The notes below the pieces were generated by a model that was given only the letters and a program-made list of their open reading frames with translations, had not been told where the DNA came from and searched no databases. Both the position numbers and the translations under genes were made by a program. Shown here in pieces: positions 49,939 through 58,215 of a stretch of 64,000 bases of DNA (its first letter is position 1; the number at the start of each line of letters is the position of its first letter). Source of the DNA: Micromonospora costi. Its GTDB lineage: Bacteria > Actinomycetota > Actinomycetes > Mycobacteriales > Micromonosporaceae. The DNA lies in contig NZ_RBAN01000001.1 of assembly GCF_003626655.1 (NCBI RefSeq), positions 558,001-622,000 on the forward strand, read 5' to 3'.

Positions 49939-51725
49939 GCGTCGGCTCGCTCCTCGTGGCCGACCTCGTGATCGCGGTCCTCGCGGCCGCCGGGTGGTGG
50001 GGCGGCGGCGCCGCGTCGGCCGCCCGGCGCCGTCGGCTGGCACTGGGACTGGCCGCCTTCGCGCTGCTCGCCACGGTCGCCCGCGCGATCACGATCACCG
50101 CGCTCGCCCGCGCCGGCTGGTGGTTCGCGGCGGAGAAGGTCCTGATCGCCGCACCCCTGTCGGTCGCGGCGGTGGTGGTCGCCGTGCCGCGGCTGCTGCG
50201 GGCCCCGGCCGACATCCGGTCCGCCGCGGTCCCGCTGCTCTTCGCGGGGTACGCCGAGGGCGGCGCGCTGCTCGTGACGGTCCTGCACGGCTATCCGGTG
50301 TCGGCGGGCGCGGGGCTGCTCGCGGTCGCCGGGGTCGTCACGGCGACCGGGGTTACGTGGCGCGCCCTCGGCGCGCGTCCGTCCCCGACGGTGTCCCGGA
50401 CGGCGGTGGCGGTGGCGGTCGCGGCCCTGGTGACCGGAACCGGGCTGGTCGTCGCACCGGCGGCCGCGCCCGCCGCGCCTCACGGGCACGACTATGCGGA
50501 GGCAGCGCCGGTGGGCGAACCGACCCGTCGGTTCACGCTGACGGCCGGGACCGCCACGGTCGGCGTGAGCGGCCGGAACGTCGCGGCGTGGGCGTTCAAC
50601 GGGCAGGTACCCGGGCCGGAGCTGACGGCCACCGTGGGCGACGTCCTGGAGGTGACGTTGCGCAACCGGGACATCGGGCGGGGCGTGACGCTGCACTGGC
50701 ACGGGTACGACGTGCCGAACAGCCAGGACGGGGTGCCGGGCGTGACGCAGGACGCGGTGCTGCCCGGGCAGGAGTTCGTCTACCGGTTCCGCGCCGACCA
50801 GGCCGGGACGTACTGGTACCACACGCACGCGGTGTCCGACCTCGGCGTACGGATGGGGCTCTACGGCGTCCTCCTGGTGCGGCCGGCGCCGGTGGCCGAC
50901 GGATCGGGCGCGGCGCCGACCGGCGGAGCGGACGCGGCTCCCGCGACTGGTGTGGACGTCACGGTGCCGGTGCACACCCTGGCCGGCGTTCCGCTGCCCG
51001 TGCCCCGGACGGAGCCGGTGGGGGCCGGCACGCCCGTGCGGCTGCGCCTGATCAACACCGACAGCACGACGCACCGGTACGCGCTGGCCGGGGCACCGTT
51101 CCGGGTCGCCGCCATCGACGGGTACGACCTGCGGGGTCCGACCTCCCTCGTGGACACCGCCGTGCTGATCCCCGCCGGGGGCCGCTACGACCTGGTGTTC
51201 ACGGCACCCGCCACGCCGGTGGCGCTGTTCGTCGACGGGCGGGCGGTGTACTCGACCGGGACGGTGTCGGCGGAGACCGGCGCGTGGCCGGTGCTGGATC
51301 CGCTGACCTACGGCGTGGCCGCCCCGGCGCCGTGGTCCCGGATCGACCGGGAGTTCACCCTCGTCCTGGACCGCGGGATCGACCTGCACGGTCTGCTCCC
51401 CCGGTACGCCCACACCGTCAACGGCGCGGCCGACCCCGACATCCCGCCCCAGGTCGTACGCCAGGGCGAGGTCGTCGGCTTCACGATCGTGAACCGGTCG
51501 CTGTTCGTGCACCCCTGGCACCTGCACGGACATCACGTCCTGGTGCTGTCCCGCAACGGGAGGCCGGTGACGGGGAGTCCACTGTGGCTCGACTCGTTCG
51601 ACGTTCTCCCCGGCGACGTCTGGAAGGTGGCGTTCCTGGCGGACAACCCCGGGACGTGGGCGAACCACTGCCACAACCTGCCGCACGCCGACGCCGGGAT
51701 GATGCTGCACCTGATGTATTCGTGA
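49935..51725 (+). CDS. Membrane-tethered multicopper oxidase
   Basis: 596 residues. The first ~165 residues are about five hydrophobic segments, unusual for this family. The periplasmic part carries the copper motifs: HWHGYDVPN and YWYHTHAVSD (type 2/3), HPWHLHGHHVLVL and the final HCHNLPHADAGMMLH, in the H-C-H-x3-H-x4-M pattern of a type 1 site. Two cupredoxin domains of about 150 residues seem present, the second partly degenerate. It would oxidise a phenolic, metal or copper(I) substrate with oxygen. Coupled by ATGA to the DUF6220 gene. Confidence 0.92.
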   Translation: MSVGSLLVADLVIAVLAAAGWWGGGAASAARRRRLALGLAAFALLATVARAITITALARAGWWFAAEKVLIAAPLSVAAVVVAVPRLLRAPADIRSAAVPLLFAGYAEGGALLVTVLHGYPVSAGAGLLAVAGVVTATGVTWRALGARPSPTVSRTAVAVAVAALVTGTGLVVAPAAAPAAPHGHDYAEAAPVGEPTRRFTLTAGTATVGVSGRNVAAWAFNGQVPGPELTATVGDVLEVTLRNRDIGRGVTLHWHGYDVPNSQDGVPGVTQDAVLPGQEFVYRFRADQAGTYWYHTHAVSDLGVRMGLYGVLLVRPAPVADGSGAAPTGGADAAPATGVDVTVPVHTLAGVPLPVPRTEPVGAGTPVRLRLINTDSTTHRYALAGAPFRVAAIDGYDLRGPTSLVDTAVLIPAGGRYDLVFTAPATPVALFVDGRAVYSTGTVSAETGAWPVLDPLTYGVAAPAPWSRIDREFTLVLDRGIDLHGLLPRYAHTVNGAADPDIPPQVVRQGEVVGFTIVNRSLFVHPWHLHGHHVLVLSRNGRPVTGSPLWLDSFDVLPGDVWKVAFLADNPGTWANHCHNLPHADAGMMLHLMYS

Positions 51726-51789
51726 GCCACCTGTCCGCCAACCCGCATTGCCCGCAGCGCCCGCCTACCCCGCACCGGCGACGATCCCG

Positions 51790-52797
51790 CTACGTGTCCA
51801 CGGCGGAGGTGTCGACGACCTGCGCGGTCGGCAGGCGCGGGGTGTGGGGTGGCGCGGCGTTCTCCCGGTCGACGATCCCCAACCGCATCGCCAGGTACGG
51901 GAAACCGAGCCCGGCCAGCATCTGGCGCAGGGTCTGCCGGGTGCCGTCGGTCTCGACCACTCCGCTGAGCGGCACCATCGAGGCCCCGTGCCGGGTGGCG
52001 GTCAGCCAGGCGGCGGAGAGTCCCTCGCCGGCGCGCAGCCAACTGTCCGGCTCGTCGTCGGTGTTCCAGAGGAGCCCGTAGACCGCGGCGCGGTCGTGCC
52101 CGGTGCCGATCGGCAGGGTGCCCGGATGGCCGAAGTCCCGCCCCGGCACGGTGGTCTGGGCGGGCTGCTCGGGCAGCACCTCGGGCGGCAGCCCGACGCC
52201 GGCGCCGGATCGGCTGGTCCAGTACGCCAGTTCCTCCCGCAGCTCCGGCTCCTCCTCGGCGACGGCCGCGGCCTGGGCGGCCGCGGCGGCCAGGCTCATG
52301 ACCTGGTCGGAGTCGAGCAGTTCGAGTCGGGCGCCCTGCGCGGCGGCCGCCCTCACGATCTCGTCGAGCGCCGCGTCGGGCACCCGCTCGTCGCTCACCG
52401 GTCGCCGGTCGGTCTGCCGGGTCCGCATGCACTGCACGAGACGGGTCGCGTCCTCGTCCGCCGCGGTCTGCCGGAACCCGCTGAGCCGGGCGAGCAGCTC
52501 CGGCCGGCCCGGGTCGGGCAGCCGATCCACCTGGCCGGCCCACCCCTCGGCGGCCAGCACCTCCCGCGCGTGGTGCAGTGCCGCGCCGCAGCTCAACGTC
52601 ACCAGCCGGTTCTCCGGGTCGGTGGCGGCGAGCTGCGGCTCGTGCACCATCCGCAGCTCCAGCGCGTCGGGAAGGACCGTCCAGCGCCACGGCTGGCTGT
52701 TGTGCACCGACGGGGCGAGACCGGCCGTCGCGGCGGCCTGCGTGAGCGCGGTGGTCAGCGGGCGGTCCCGGGCCGGCGTCTCCTGGCTCATCGTCAT
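51790..52797 (-). CDS. Acg-family (Rv2032-like) nitroreductase-fold protein
   Basis: 335 residues from ATG 52797 (GGAAAGG upstream). The nitroreductase fold appears in LTQAAATAGLAPSVHNSQPWRWTVLPDALEL, the Acg signature HNSQPWRW, and VSLSCGAALHHAREVLAAEGW-like segments; the C terminus has LGFPYLAMRLGIVDRENAAP. In Mycobacterium the Acg family belongs to the hypoxia/dormancy regulon and binds FMN, possibly as storage. Here it lies next to a hemerythrin-fused metal ATPase divergently transcribed. No clear DosR box was found in the 175-base intergenic region. Confidence 0.88.
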   Translation of the reverse strand: MTMSQETPARDRPLTTALTQAAATAGLAPSVHNSQPWRWTVLPDALELRMVHEPQLAATDPENRLVTLSCGAALHHAREVLAAEGWAGQVDRLPDPGRPELLARLSGFRQTAADEDATRLVQCMRTRQTDRRPVSDERVPDAALDEIVRAAAAQGARLELLDSDQVMSLAAAAAQAAAVAEEEPELREELAYWTSRSGAGVGLPPEVLPEQPAQTTVPGRDFGHPGTLPIGTGHDRAAVYGLLWNTDDEPDSWLRAGEGLSAAWLTATRHGASMVPLSGVVETDGTRQTLRQMLAGLGFPYLAMRLGIVDRENAAPPHTPRLPTAQVVDTSAVDT

Positions 52798-52972
52798 GAC
52801 CTTTCCGTTTCCCCCATCGTGCCCCACCCCGGGCGCGTCCCGGGCGGTGTTGCCGGTCTACCACCGGGAATGCCGGCAGGCCGGCACGGGTCCCTGCCGC
52901 GGCGCGCCCGGGCCGTGCCGGAACACCCCGATTCCCGCGTCCGCCGGCCCGTGCCGCTGAGACGATCCGCAG

Positions 52973-55312
52973 GTGGGAGCGGAACCGGACGAGTGCGTGC
53001 CGGAACGGCCGGTGCGGCGGCGCCGGGTGGACTGGCGGGAGTGGGCGCCGCTGACCCTCCTCACCCTTGCCGTGCTGGTCGGCGTCGGGCTGTGGCTCGG
53101 AGGGCTGCGACCGGCGGCCCAGCTGGTCTGGGCGGCGGTGACGCTGGTGGCGCTGGTGCCGGCCGCCTGGGCGACGCTGCGCCAGCTGTGGCGCCGCCAG
53201 TTCGGCGTCGACGTGATCGCGGTCCTGGCGCTGGTCGGCACGCTGCTGGTGCGCGAGTACCTGGCCGGCGCGGTGATCGCCGTGATGGTCGGCACCGGGC
53301 AGGCGCTGGAGGGCTACGCGGAGCGCCGGGCCAGCCGCGACCTGCGCGCGCTGCTCGAACGGGCGCCCCGGCAGGCCCGGCGGCGTACGCCGGGCGGCGG
53401 GATCGAGGTGGTGCCGCTGGACCGGGTGGCGGTGGGCGACCGGCTCGTCGTGGGCCCCGGCGACGTGGTGCCGGTGGACGGGACGGTCGAGGAGGCCGCG
53501 ACGCTGGACGAGTCGGTGGTCACCGGCGAGTCGCGGCTGGTCACCCGGGCGGCGGGTGAGCGGGTGGCCAGCGGCGTGGTCAACGCCGGCGCCGGGTTCG
53601 GGCTGCGGGCGGCGAAGAACGCGGCGGAGAGCACGTACGCCGGGATCGTCCGGCTGGCCGAGGAGGCCACCGCCCACAGGGCGCCGATGGTCCGGCTCGC
53701 CGACCGGTACGCGGCGGCGTTCGTACCGTTCACGCTGGTGCTGGCCGGGGTCGCCTGGCTGCTCAGCGGCGAGTTCCTGCGGGCGGTCGCGGTGCTGGTG
53801 GTGGCCACCCCCTGCCCGCTGCTGCTGGCCACCCCCATCGCGATCGTGTCCGGGCTGTCCCGGGTGGCCCGGCGGGGCGTGCTGGTCCGGGAGGGCGGAT
53901 CGCTGGAGCTGCTGGGCCGGGCCCGCACGCTGCTCATGGACAAGACGGGCACCCTCACCGCGGGTCGCCCCGTCGCCTCCGAGACGGTGGTCGCGCCGGG
54001 CGGCGACCGTGACGAGGTGCTGCGGCTGGCCGCGTCCGTCGAGCAGCTCTCCCCGCACGTGCTGGCCACCGCGCTCGTGAGGCAGGCCCGCGAGCGGGGG
54101 CTGCGGCTGACCGAGCCGACGGACGTCACGGAGGAGCCCGGGCGCGGTGTGACCGGCCGGGTAGACGGGCGCCTGGTGCGGGTGGGCCAGCTCGAGGGTG
54201 AACCGCCCGAGTGGGCGCACCGGCTGCGCGAGCGCGCCGAGCTGACCGGCCGTTCCAGCGTCTGGGTCAGCGACGACGTCGGGCCGCTCGGCGCGATCCT
54301 CCTCGAGGACCCGGTACGCCCCGACGCGCGGCGCACCGTGCGGCGGCTCCGGGAGGCCGGCCTCCAACGGCTGATCATGGTCACCGGCGACCGGCCGCGT
54401 ACCGCCCAGGAGGTGGCGCGGACCGTCGGCGTGGACGACGTGATCGCCCAGTGCTCGCCGCAGGCGAAGATCGACCGGGTCCGGGACGAGTCCCGCCGGG
54501 CGATCACGGTGATGGTCGGCGACGGTGTGAACGACGCGCCCGCCCTGGCGCAGGCGCACGTGGGCGTGGCGATGGGCGCGACCGGCGCCACCGCGTCCGC
54601 CGACGTGGCAGACGCGGTGCTCACCGTCGACCGGCTGGACCGGCTCGCCGACGCCGTCGAGATCGCCCGGTACGCGCGCCGCATCGCGGTGCAGAGCGCC
54701 GTCGTCGGGATGGCCCTGGCCGTCGTCGCGATGGTGTTCGCCGCGATCGGCAGGCTGCCGCCGGTCGCCGGCGCGTTCCTCCAGGAGGGCATCGACGTGC
54801 TGGTGATCCTCAACGCGTTGCGGGCGCTCCGCGGCGGCCTGCGCCGGCGGGACGTCGCCCCGCGGACCCGGGAACTGATCGACCGGTACGCCGGCGAGCA
54901 CGCCGGTGTGCGGGACGTGCTGGCCCGGCTGCGGGACACCGCCGACCTGGTGGCGACCCGCCCCGACGCGCCGGATTGCGTACCGGCGCTGCGCGAGGTG
55001 CACCGCCGGCTCGCCGACGAGGTGCTGCCGCACGAGGCGGCCGAGGGACGCCGGCTCTATCCCGCGCTGGCCGGCCCGCTCGGCAGCGACGAGGCGACGG
55101 CGACGATGAGCCGCGAGCACGTGGAGATCAGCCGGCTGGTCGACCGCATCGGCGGCCACCTGGCCCAGCAGGCCGACGGGCGGCTGCGCCCCGACGACGT
55201 GCCCGACCTGCTGTCCGCGCTGTACGGGCTCGACGCGGTGCTCCGGCTGCACCTGGCGAAGGAGGAGGAGGACTTCTTCTCACTCGACCCGGCCGACGGC
55301 CCGCCCCGGTGA
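52973..55312 (+). CDS. Heavy-metal P-type ATPase fused to a C-terminal hemerythrin domain
   Basis: 779 residues from GTG 52973; GACGAT six bases upstream suggests a leaderless start. P1B-type ATPase: no N-terminal metal-binding domain, VVTGES, the membrane CPC motif at C281 (VVATPCPLLLATP), D323 in DKTGTL as phosphoacceptor, GDGVNDAPAL near 515. The usual SEHPL motif is SPHVL. From about 635 a hemerythrin-like four-helix domain follows: EHAGVRDVL, EVHRRLADEVLPHEAAEGRRLYP, SREHVEISRLVDRIGGHLA and LRLHLAKEEEDFF, supplying the HxxxE and His iron ligands. Inferred: metal export or uptake gated by an oxygen- or iron-sensing tail. Confidence 0.9.
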   Translation: MGAEPDECVPERPVRRRRVDWREWAPLTLLTLAVLVGVGLWLGGLRPAAQLVWAAVTLVALVPAAWATLRQLWRRQFGVDVIAVLALVGTLLVREYLAGAVIAVMVGTGQALEGYAERRASRDLRALLERAPRQARRRTPGGGIEVVPLDRVAVGDRLVVGPGDVVPVDGTVEEAATLDESVVTGESRLVTRAAGERVASGVVNAGAGFGLRAAKNAAESTYAGIVRLAEEATAHRAPMVRLADRYAAAFVPFTLVLAGVAWLLSGEFLRAVAVLVVATPCPLLLATPIAIVSGLSRVARRGVLVREGGSLELLGRARTLLMDKTGTLTAGRPVASETVVAPGGDRDEVLRLAASVEQLSPHVLATALVRQARERGLRLTEPTDVTEEPGRGVTGRVDGRLVRVGQLEGEPPEWAHRLRERAELTGRSSVWVSDDVGPLGAILLEDPVRPDARRTVRRLREAGLQRLIMVTGDRPRTAQEVARTVGVDDVIAQCSPQAKIDRVRDESRRAITVMVGDGVNDAPALAQAHVGVAMGATGATASADVADAVLTVDRLDRLADAVEIARYARRIAVQSAVVGMALAVVAMVFAAIGRLPPVAGAFLQEGIDVLVILNALRALRGGLRRRDVAPRTRELIDRYAGEHAGVRDVLARLRDTADLVATRPDAPDCVPALREVHRRLADEVLPHEAAEGRRLYPALAGPLGSDEATATMSREHVEISRLVDRIGGHLAQQADGRLRPDDVPDLLSALYGLDAVLRLHLAKEEEDFFSLDPADGPPR

Positions 55313-55342
55313 CGGGACCGGCGGGAGCGGGCCGGCCTGCGC

Positions 55343-55813
55343 TCACCTGGTGCGGTTGAGCCGCACGATCGCGCCGTTGAGCGCGGTGGCGAACAGCGTC
55401 CACGCGGCGTAGGGGGCCAGCGCGGCGCCGGCCACGCGGTCGGTGCGGGCGGCACGGCGGAGCACGAGGGCGTTGGACACGTTGAGCGCGGCGATCTCGG
55501 CCAGCGCTGCGGCGGGCCTGCGGGCCCGGAAGAACAGGGCGGTCCACCCGGCGTTGAGTGCCAGGTTCAGCGCGTACGCCCGGGCGAACGCCGCGCGTTC
55601 GGCCCCGCTGCTGCGGTCGAGCGTGCGGGTGCCCGCCACCGCGAGCAGCGCGTACAGGGGGGTCCACACCAGGGGGAACGCCTGCGGCGGCGGCTGCCAG
55701 CGGGGCTTGCGCAGCCGCCGGTACCAGCGCGAGGAGGGGTCCGTGGCCGCGGCGCCGACGGCGGCCGTCGCGACGACGGCTGCCCCGGTCCTGATCCAGG
55801 TGGGTGGTAGCAT
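55343..55813 (-). CDS. TspO/MBR family protein
   Basis: 156 residues with five hydrophobic segments. The TspO pattern is seen in WYRRLRKPRWQPPPQAFPLVWTPLYALLAVAGTRT (the W-x-x-L-KPxW-xPP core), FARAYALNLALNAGWTALFFRARRPAAALAEIAALNVSNALVLRRAARTD and PYAAWTLFATALNGAIVRLN. TspO binds porphyrins and cholesterol-like ligands and links to tetrapyrrole stress; nearby genes handle cobalamin, so a tetrapyrrole link is plausible but not shown. Convergent with the ATPase gene across 30 bases. ATG 55813. Confidence 0.9.
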   Translation of the reverse strand: MLPPTWIRTGAAVVATAAVGAAATDPSSRWYRRLRKPRWQPPPQAFPLVWTPLYALLAVAGTRTLDRSSGAERAAFARAYALNLALNAGWTALFFRARRPAAALAEIAALNVSNALVLRRAARTDRVAGAALAPYAAWTLFATALNGAIVRLNRTR

Positions 55814-55850
55814 GAGGGGTCGATACCCGCCCCCCGCCCGGTCAACCCGC

Positions 55851-56453
55851 TCACGCCGGGCCAGGCGAGGGGACGGCGGGGCCGCGGGACAGCGGGCCGG
55901 CCGTCGTACGCAGCGTCCAGGTGCCGGCGCGGCCGCGCAGGACGGTCGCGGTGAGCGGGGCGATGTCGATCCGCCAGAACGACGCCGGGGTGGCCTGGAT
56001 CGCGGTCACGATGCAGGCGCGGATCACCATCGGGTGAGTGACCGCCACGACGGTGCGTGACGTGGCGGGCAGCTCCCGCAGCCACCTCGCGGCCCGGTCG
56101 AGCAGGTCATGAAGGGACTCGCCGCCGTGCGGGGCGGCGGCCGGGTCGGTCAGCCACGCCGCCACCGCCTCCGGCTCTCCGGCCGCGACGTCGTCGAGGG
56201 TCCGGCCGGCCCAGCGGCCCGGGTCCCCGTCGCGCAGGCCGTCGTCGAGGGTGGGCGTGAGCCCGAGCGCGGTGGCCGTCTGCACGCACCGCAGGGCGGG
56301 GCCGCACCGCACCTCGTCCGCGCCGGCCAGCGTGCCGGCGAGGGCGGTCGCGTCGGTCAGTCCGTGCGCGTCGAGCGGTTCGTCCCGGGGGAACGCGGCG
56401 GCGCGGGTGGCCGTGGTCGGCGCGTGGCTCACGAGGATCAGGCGACTGCTCAC
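55851..56453 (-). CDS. Histidine phosphatase family protein with SHA in place of RHG
   Basis: 200 residues from GTG 56453 (GGAGGG upstream). The phosphoglycerate mutase-like fold is recognisable from RLILVSHAPTTATRAAAFPRDEPLD, GLRDGDPGRWAGRTLDDV, PHGGESLHDLLDRAARWL and VVAVTHPMVIRACI. The usual catalytic RHG is SHA, so the active-site His is kept but the preceding Arg is Ser. CobC-type alpha-ribazole phosphatases are the relatives that fit the cobalt/cobalamin context. It diverges from the cbtBA riboswitch, which itself reads the other way. Confidence 0.8.
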   Translation of the reverse strand: MSSRLILVSHAPTTATRAAAFPRDEPLDAHGLTDATALAGTLAGADEVRCGPALRCVQTATALGLTPTLDDGLRDGDPGRWAGRTLDDVAAGEPEAVAAWLTDPAAAPHGGESLHDLLDRAARWLRELPATSRTVVAVTHPMVIRACIVTAIQATPASFWRIDIAPLTATVLRGRAGTWTLRTTAGPLSRGPAVPSPGPA

Positions 56454-56527
56454 GCTGCCACCCTCCGGCCCGTCGGCGGGGCCCGGCAAGGCCGCGAGCG
56501 TCACAGCCCGGGGCGGCGACCGGCGCG

Positions 56528-56557
56528 TTGACACCGTTCGCCGGCAGCCCGTAGCGT
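56528..56557 (+). promoter_or_regulatory. Promoter of the cbtBA riboswitch transcript
   Basis: TTGACA (56528-56533), 18-base spacer, TAGCGT (56552-56557), about 10 bases before the first riboswitch helix. Confidence 0.65.
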
Positions 56558-56563
56558 GCGGGG

Positions 56564-56682
56564 CACCAGCGTGACGGTGGAGGAAGCCGGTGAGATCCCG
56601 GCACGGTCGCGCCACTGTAACCGGGCCTCGGGGCGCAGTCCCCCGGGCCGGGAGTCAGACCCTCCCCGTCACATGCACCCCA
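56564..56682 (+). ncRNA. Cobalamin riboswitch, upstream of cbtB
   Basis: Conserved blocks are GGAAGCCGGTGAGATCCCGG near 56582-56601, the B12-box-like GCCACTGT (56611-56618), and GGGAGTCAGACCCT near 56650-56663 with paired arms. Expected ligand adenosylcobalamin or another corrinoid; it should lower cobalt-uptake gene expression when B12 is plentiful. Confidence 0.92.
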
Positions 56683-56715
56683 CGATGGGACGCGTGATCC
56701 CGAGGAGGTCCTCTG

Positions 56716-56934
56716 ATGGCCGACGTGTCACTGCCCACCCCCGCTGTCGTTCCGGCGCCGGCCGCCGTTCCGCTGCGCCAGATCCTGCCCTGGGCGGTCT
56801 TCGGCGCGCTGCTCGCGGCCGTGCTGCTGTACTTCGTCGGCGTCGAGCAGGGCGTGCTGTCCGTGTTCGCCGGCGAGACGGTGCACGAGTTCGTCCACGA
56901 CGGACGGCACCTGCTCGGCTTCCCCTGCCACTGA
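56716..56934 (+). CDS. cbtB: CbtB, cobalt transporter small subunit
   Basis: 72 residues with one hydrophobic segment (about 23-45) and a histidine-rich C terminus VHEFVHDGRHLLGFPCH, the hallmark of CbtB. CbtB and CbtA are predicted to form a cobalt uptake system under B12-riboswitch control. GAGGAGG precedes ATG 56716, and the riboswitch ends 34 bases upstream. cbtA follows 20 bases later. Confidence 0.92.
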   Translation: MADVSLPTPAVVPAPAAVPLRQILPWAVFGALLAAVLLYFVGVEQGVLSVFAGETVHEFVHDGRHLLGFPCH

Positions 56935-56954
56935 GCACGGGCCGGAGTCCTCGC

Positions 56955-57710
56955 ATGCTGTCCGCACGTTCCCTGCTCGTCCGCGGCATGCTCGTCGGGC
57001 TCGCCGCCGGCGCCGCCGCCTTCCTGTTCGCCTCGGTGTTCGGTGAGGGCCCGATCGGGCAGGCCATCGGCGTCGAAGCCGCCCACGCCGCCGGGCACAG
57101 CCACGGTGAGAGCGGCGAACACGAACTGGTCAGCCGTACCGTGCAGAGCACGCTCGGCCTGGGCACCGCGACCCTGGTGTACGGGGTCGCGCTCGGCGGC
57201 CTGTTCGCGCTGGCCTTCGCCGTCGCCTATGGCAGGATCGGCCGCTTCGGCGCCCGCGCCACCGCCGCGCTCGTGGCGCTCGGCGGCTTCCTGACCGTCG
57301 CGTTCGTACCCTCGCTCAAGTACCCGGCCAATCCCCCGGCCACCGGCAACCCCGACACTCTGGGGCAACGCACCGGTATGTACTTCCTCATGATCGTCAT
57401 CGCGGTCGCCGTCGGGCTGCTGGCCGTCTCCTTCGGACGCTGGCTGCACCCCCGCCTCGGCGGGTGGAACGCCACCATCCTTGCCGCCGTCGGTTTCGTC
57501 GCCGTCATCGCGGTCGTCCAGACCGCGCTCCCGACGATCAGCGAGGTGCCCGACGGGTTCCCCGCCCTCGTGCTCTGGGACTTCCGGCTCGCGTCGCTCG
57601 GCACCCAACTCGTCACCTGGGCCACCCTCGGGCTGCTCTTCGGCGCCCTCACCGAGCGGCGGCTCCGCGTCCGCACCGTGCTGGCGGCGGAGCCGGCGGC
57701 GTCGGTGTGA
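56955..57710 (+). CDS. cbtA: CbtA, cobalt transporter subunit
   Basis: 251 residues with about six hydrophobic segments and a histidine-rich loop AAHAAGHSHGESGEHELVSR after the first (residues about 42-62) that can bind metal. The rest, including TLGQRTGMYFLMIVIAVAVGLLAVSFGRWLHPRLGGWNATILAAVGF and a C-terminal LLFGALTERRLR, matches CbtA. ATG 56955 is chosen because the protein start is hydrophobic and follows the cbtB stop by 20 bases; upstream in-frame codons overlap cbtB and the riboswitch. Confidence 0.92.
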   Translation: MLSARSLLVRGMLVGLAAGAAAFLFASVFGEGPIGQAIGVEAAHAAGHSHGESGEHELVSRTVQSTLGLGTATLVYGVALGGLFALAFAVAYGRIGRFGARATAALVALGGFLTVAFVPSLKYPANPPATGNPDTLGQRTGMYFLMIVIAVAVGLLAVSFGRWLHPRLGGWNATILAAVGFVAVIAVVQTALPTISEVPDGFPALVLWDFRLASLGTQLVTWATLGLLFGALTERRLRVRTVLAAEPAASV

Positions 57711-57844
57711 CGTCCTCCGGGACACCCGGATCACCTGAACCGGTTCGGCACGGGCCTTCCCGCGTTCCACGCGGTACCGGCCCGCGCCCCGGCCGTCTAC
57801 TCCCGCGCGCCGGCGACACGCGTGATGCTGGCGACACACCGGAC

Positions 57845-57858
57845 ACACCATGTGGTGT
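57845..57858. promoter_or_regulatory. NrdR box 1
   Basis: ACACCATGTGGTGT, near-perfect dyad. Its centre (57851.5) is 31 bases from that of box 2, three helical turns, as in known NrdR-regulated promoters. Confidence 0.75.
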
Positions 57859-57886
57859 TGCCACTCCTCCATCGCACCCATATATG
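57858..57886 (+). promoter_or_regulatory. Possible nrdAB promoter core
   Basis: TTGCCA (57858-57863), 17-base spacer, TATATG (57881-57886), lying between and across the two NrdR boxes, so NrdR would block it. Start site expected near 57896. Confidence 0.5.
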
Positions 57887-57890
57887 GTGT
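57875..57890. promoter_or_regulatory. NrdR box 2
   Basis: CACCCATATATGGTGT with central CATATATG, close to the NrdR consensus ACACWATATATWGTGT as I recall it, overlapping the predicted -10. Confidence 0.75.
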
Positions 57891-57909
57891 CTCGTGCAGC
57901 TGGTTCGGC

Positions 57910-58082
57910 CGTCGGTCCACGGTGGTCGAGGCAAGAGGGAACCCGGTGGAAATCCGGGACTGCCCCGCAGCGGTGAGTGGGAACGACCGCCGTCACCACA
58001 GCACTGGACCGCGAGGTCCGGGAAGCGACGGCCAGTAGGCGACCGTGCGTCAGGCCCACGAGTCCGAAGACCTGCCAGCGCG
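57910..58082 (+). ncRNA. Cobalamin riboswitch, upstream of nrdAB
   Basis: Conserved blocks GACTGCCCCGCAGCGGTGA near 57957-57975 and GAGTCCGAAGACCTGCCA near 58060-58077, with AACCCGGTGGAAATCCGGG near 57938-57956. Known in Streptomyces: a B12 riboswitch represses the class I reductase so that the B12-dependent class II enzyme is used when cobalamin is present. Confidence 0.92.
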
Positions 58083-58215
58083 CCGCACGCGTCGCGTGCG
58101 GCGGTCGGAGGCCGCGCGGGACGGCCGACGCCCTGAGCCGGCCGGACGCCGTCCGGCGACCGGTGGCGTCCTCCTGCGCGTCCAGCGACCTCGTGGACAT
58201 GCGTGAGGAGGGGAC

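Noticed and set aside
52798..52972. DosR/DevR box between Acg and the ATPase gene
   Set aside because: Only a GGGTCCC half-like stretch is visible; not a full dyad.
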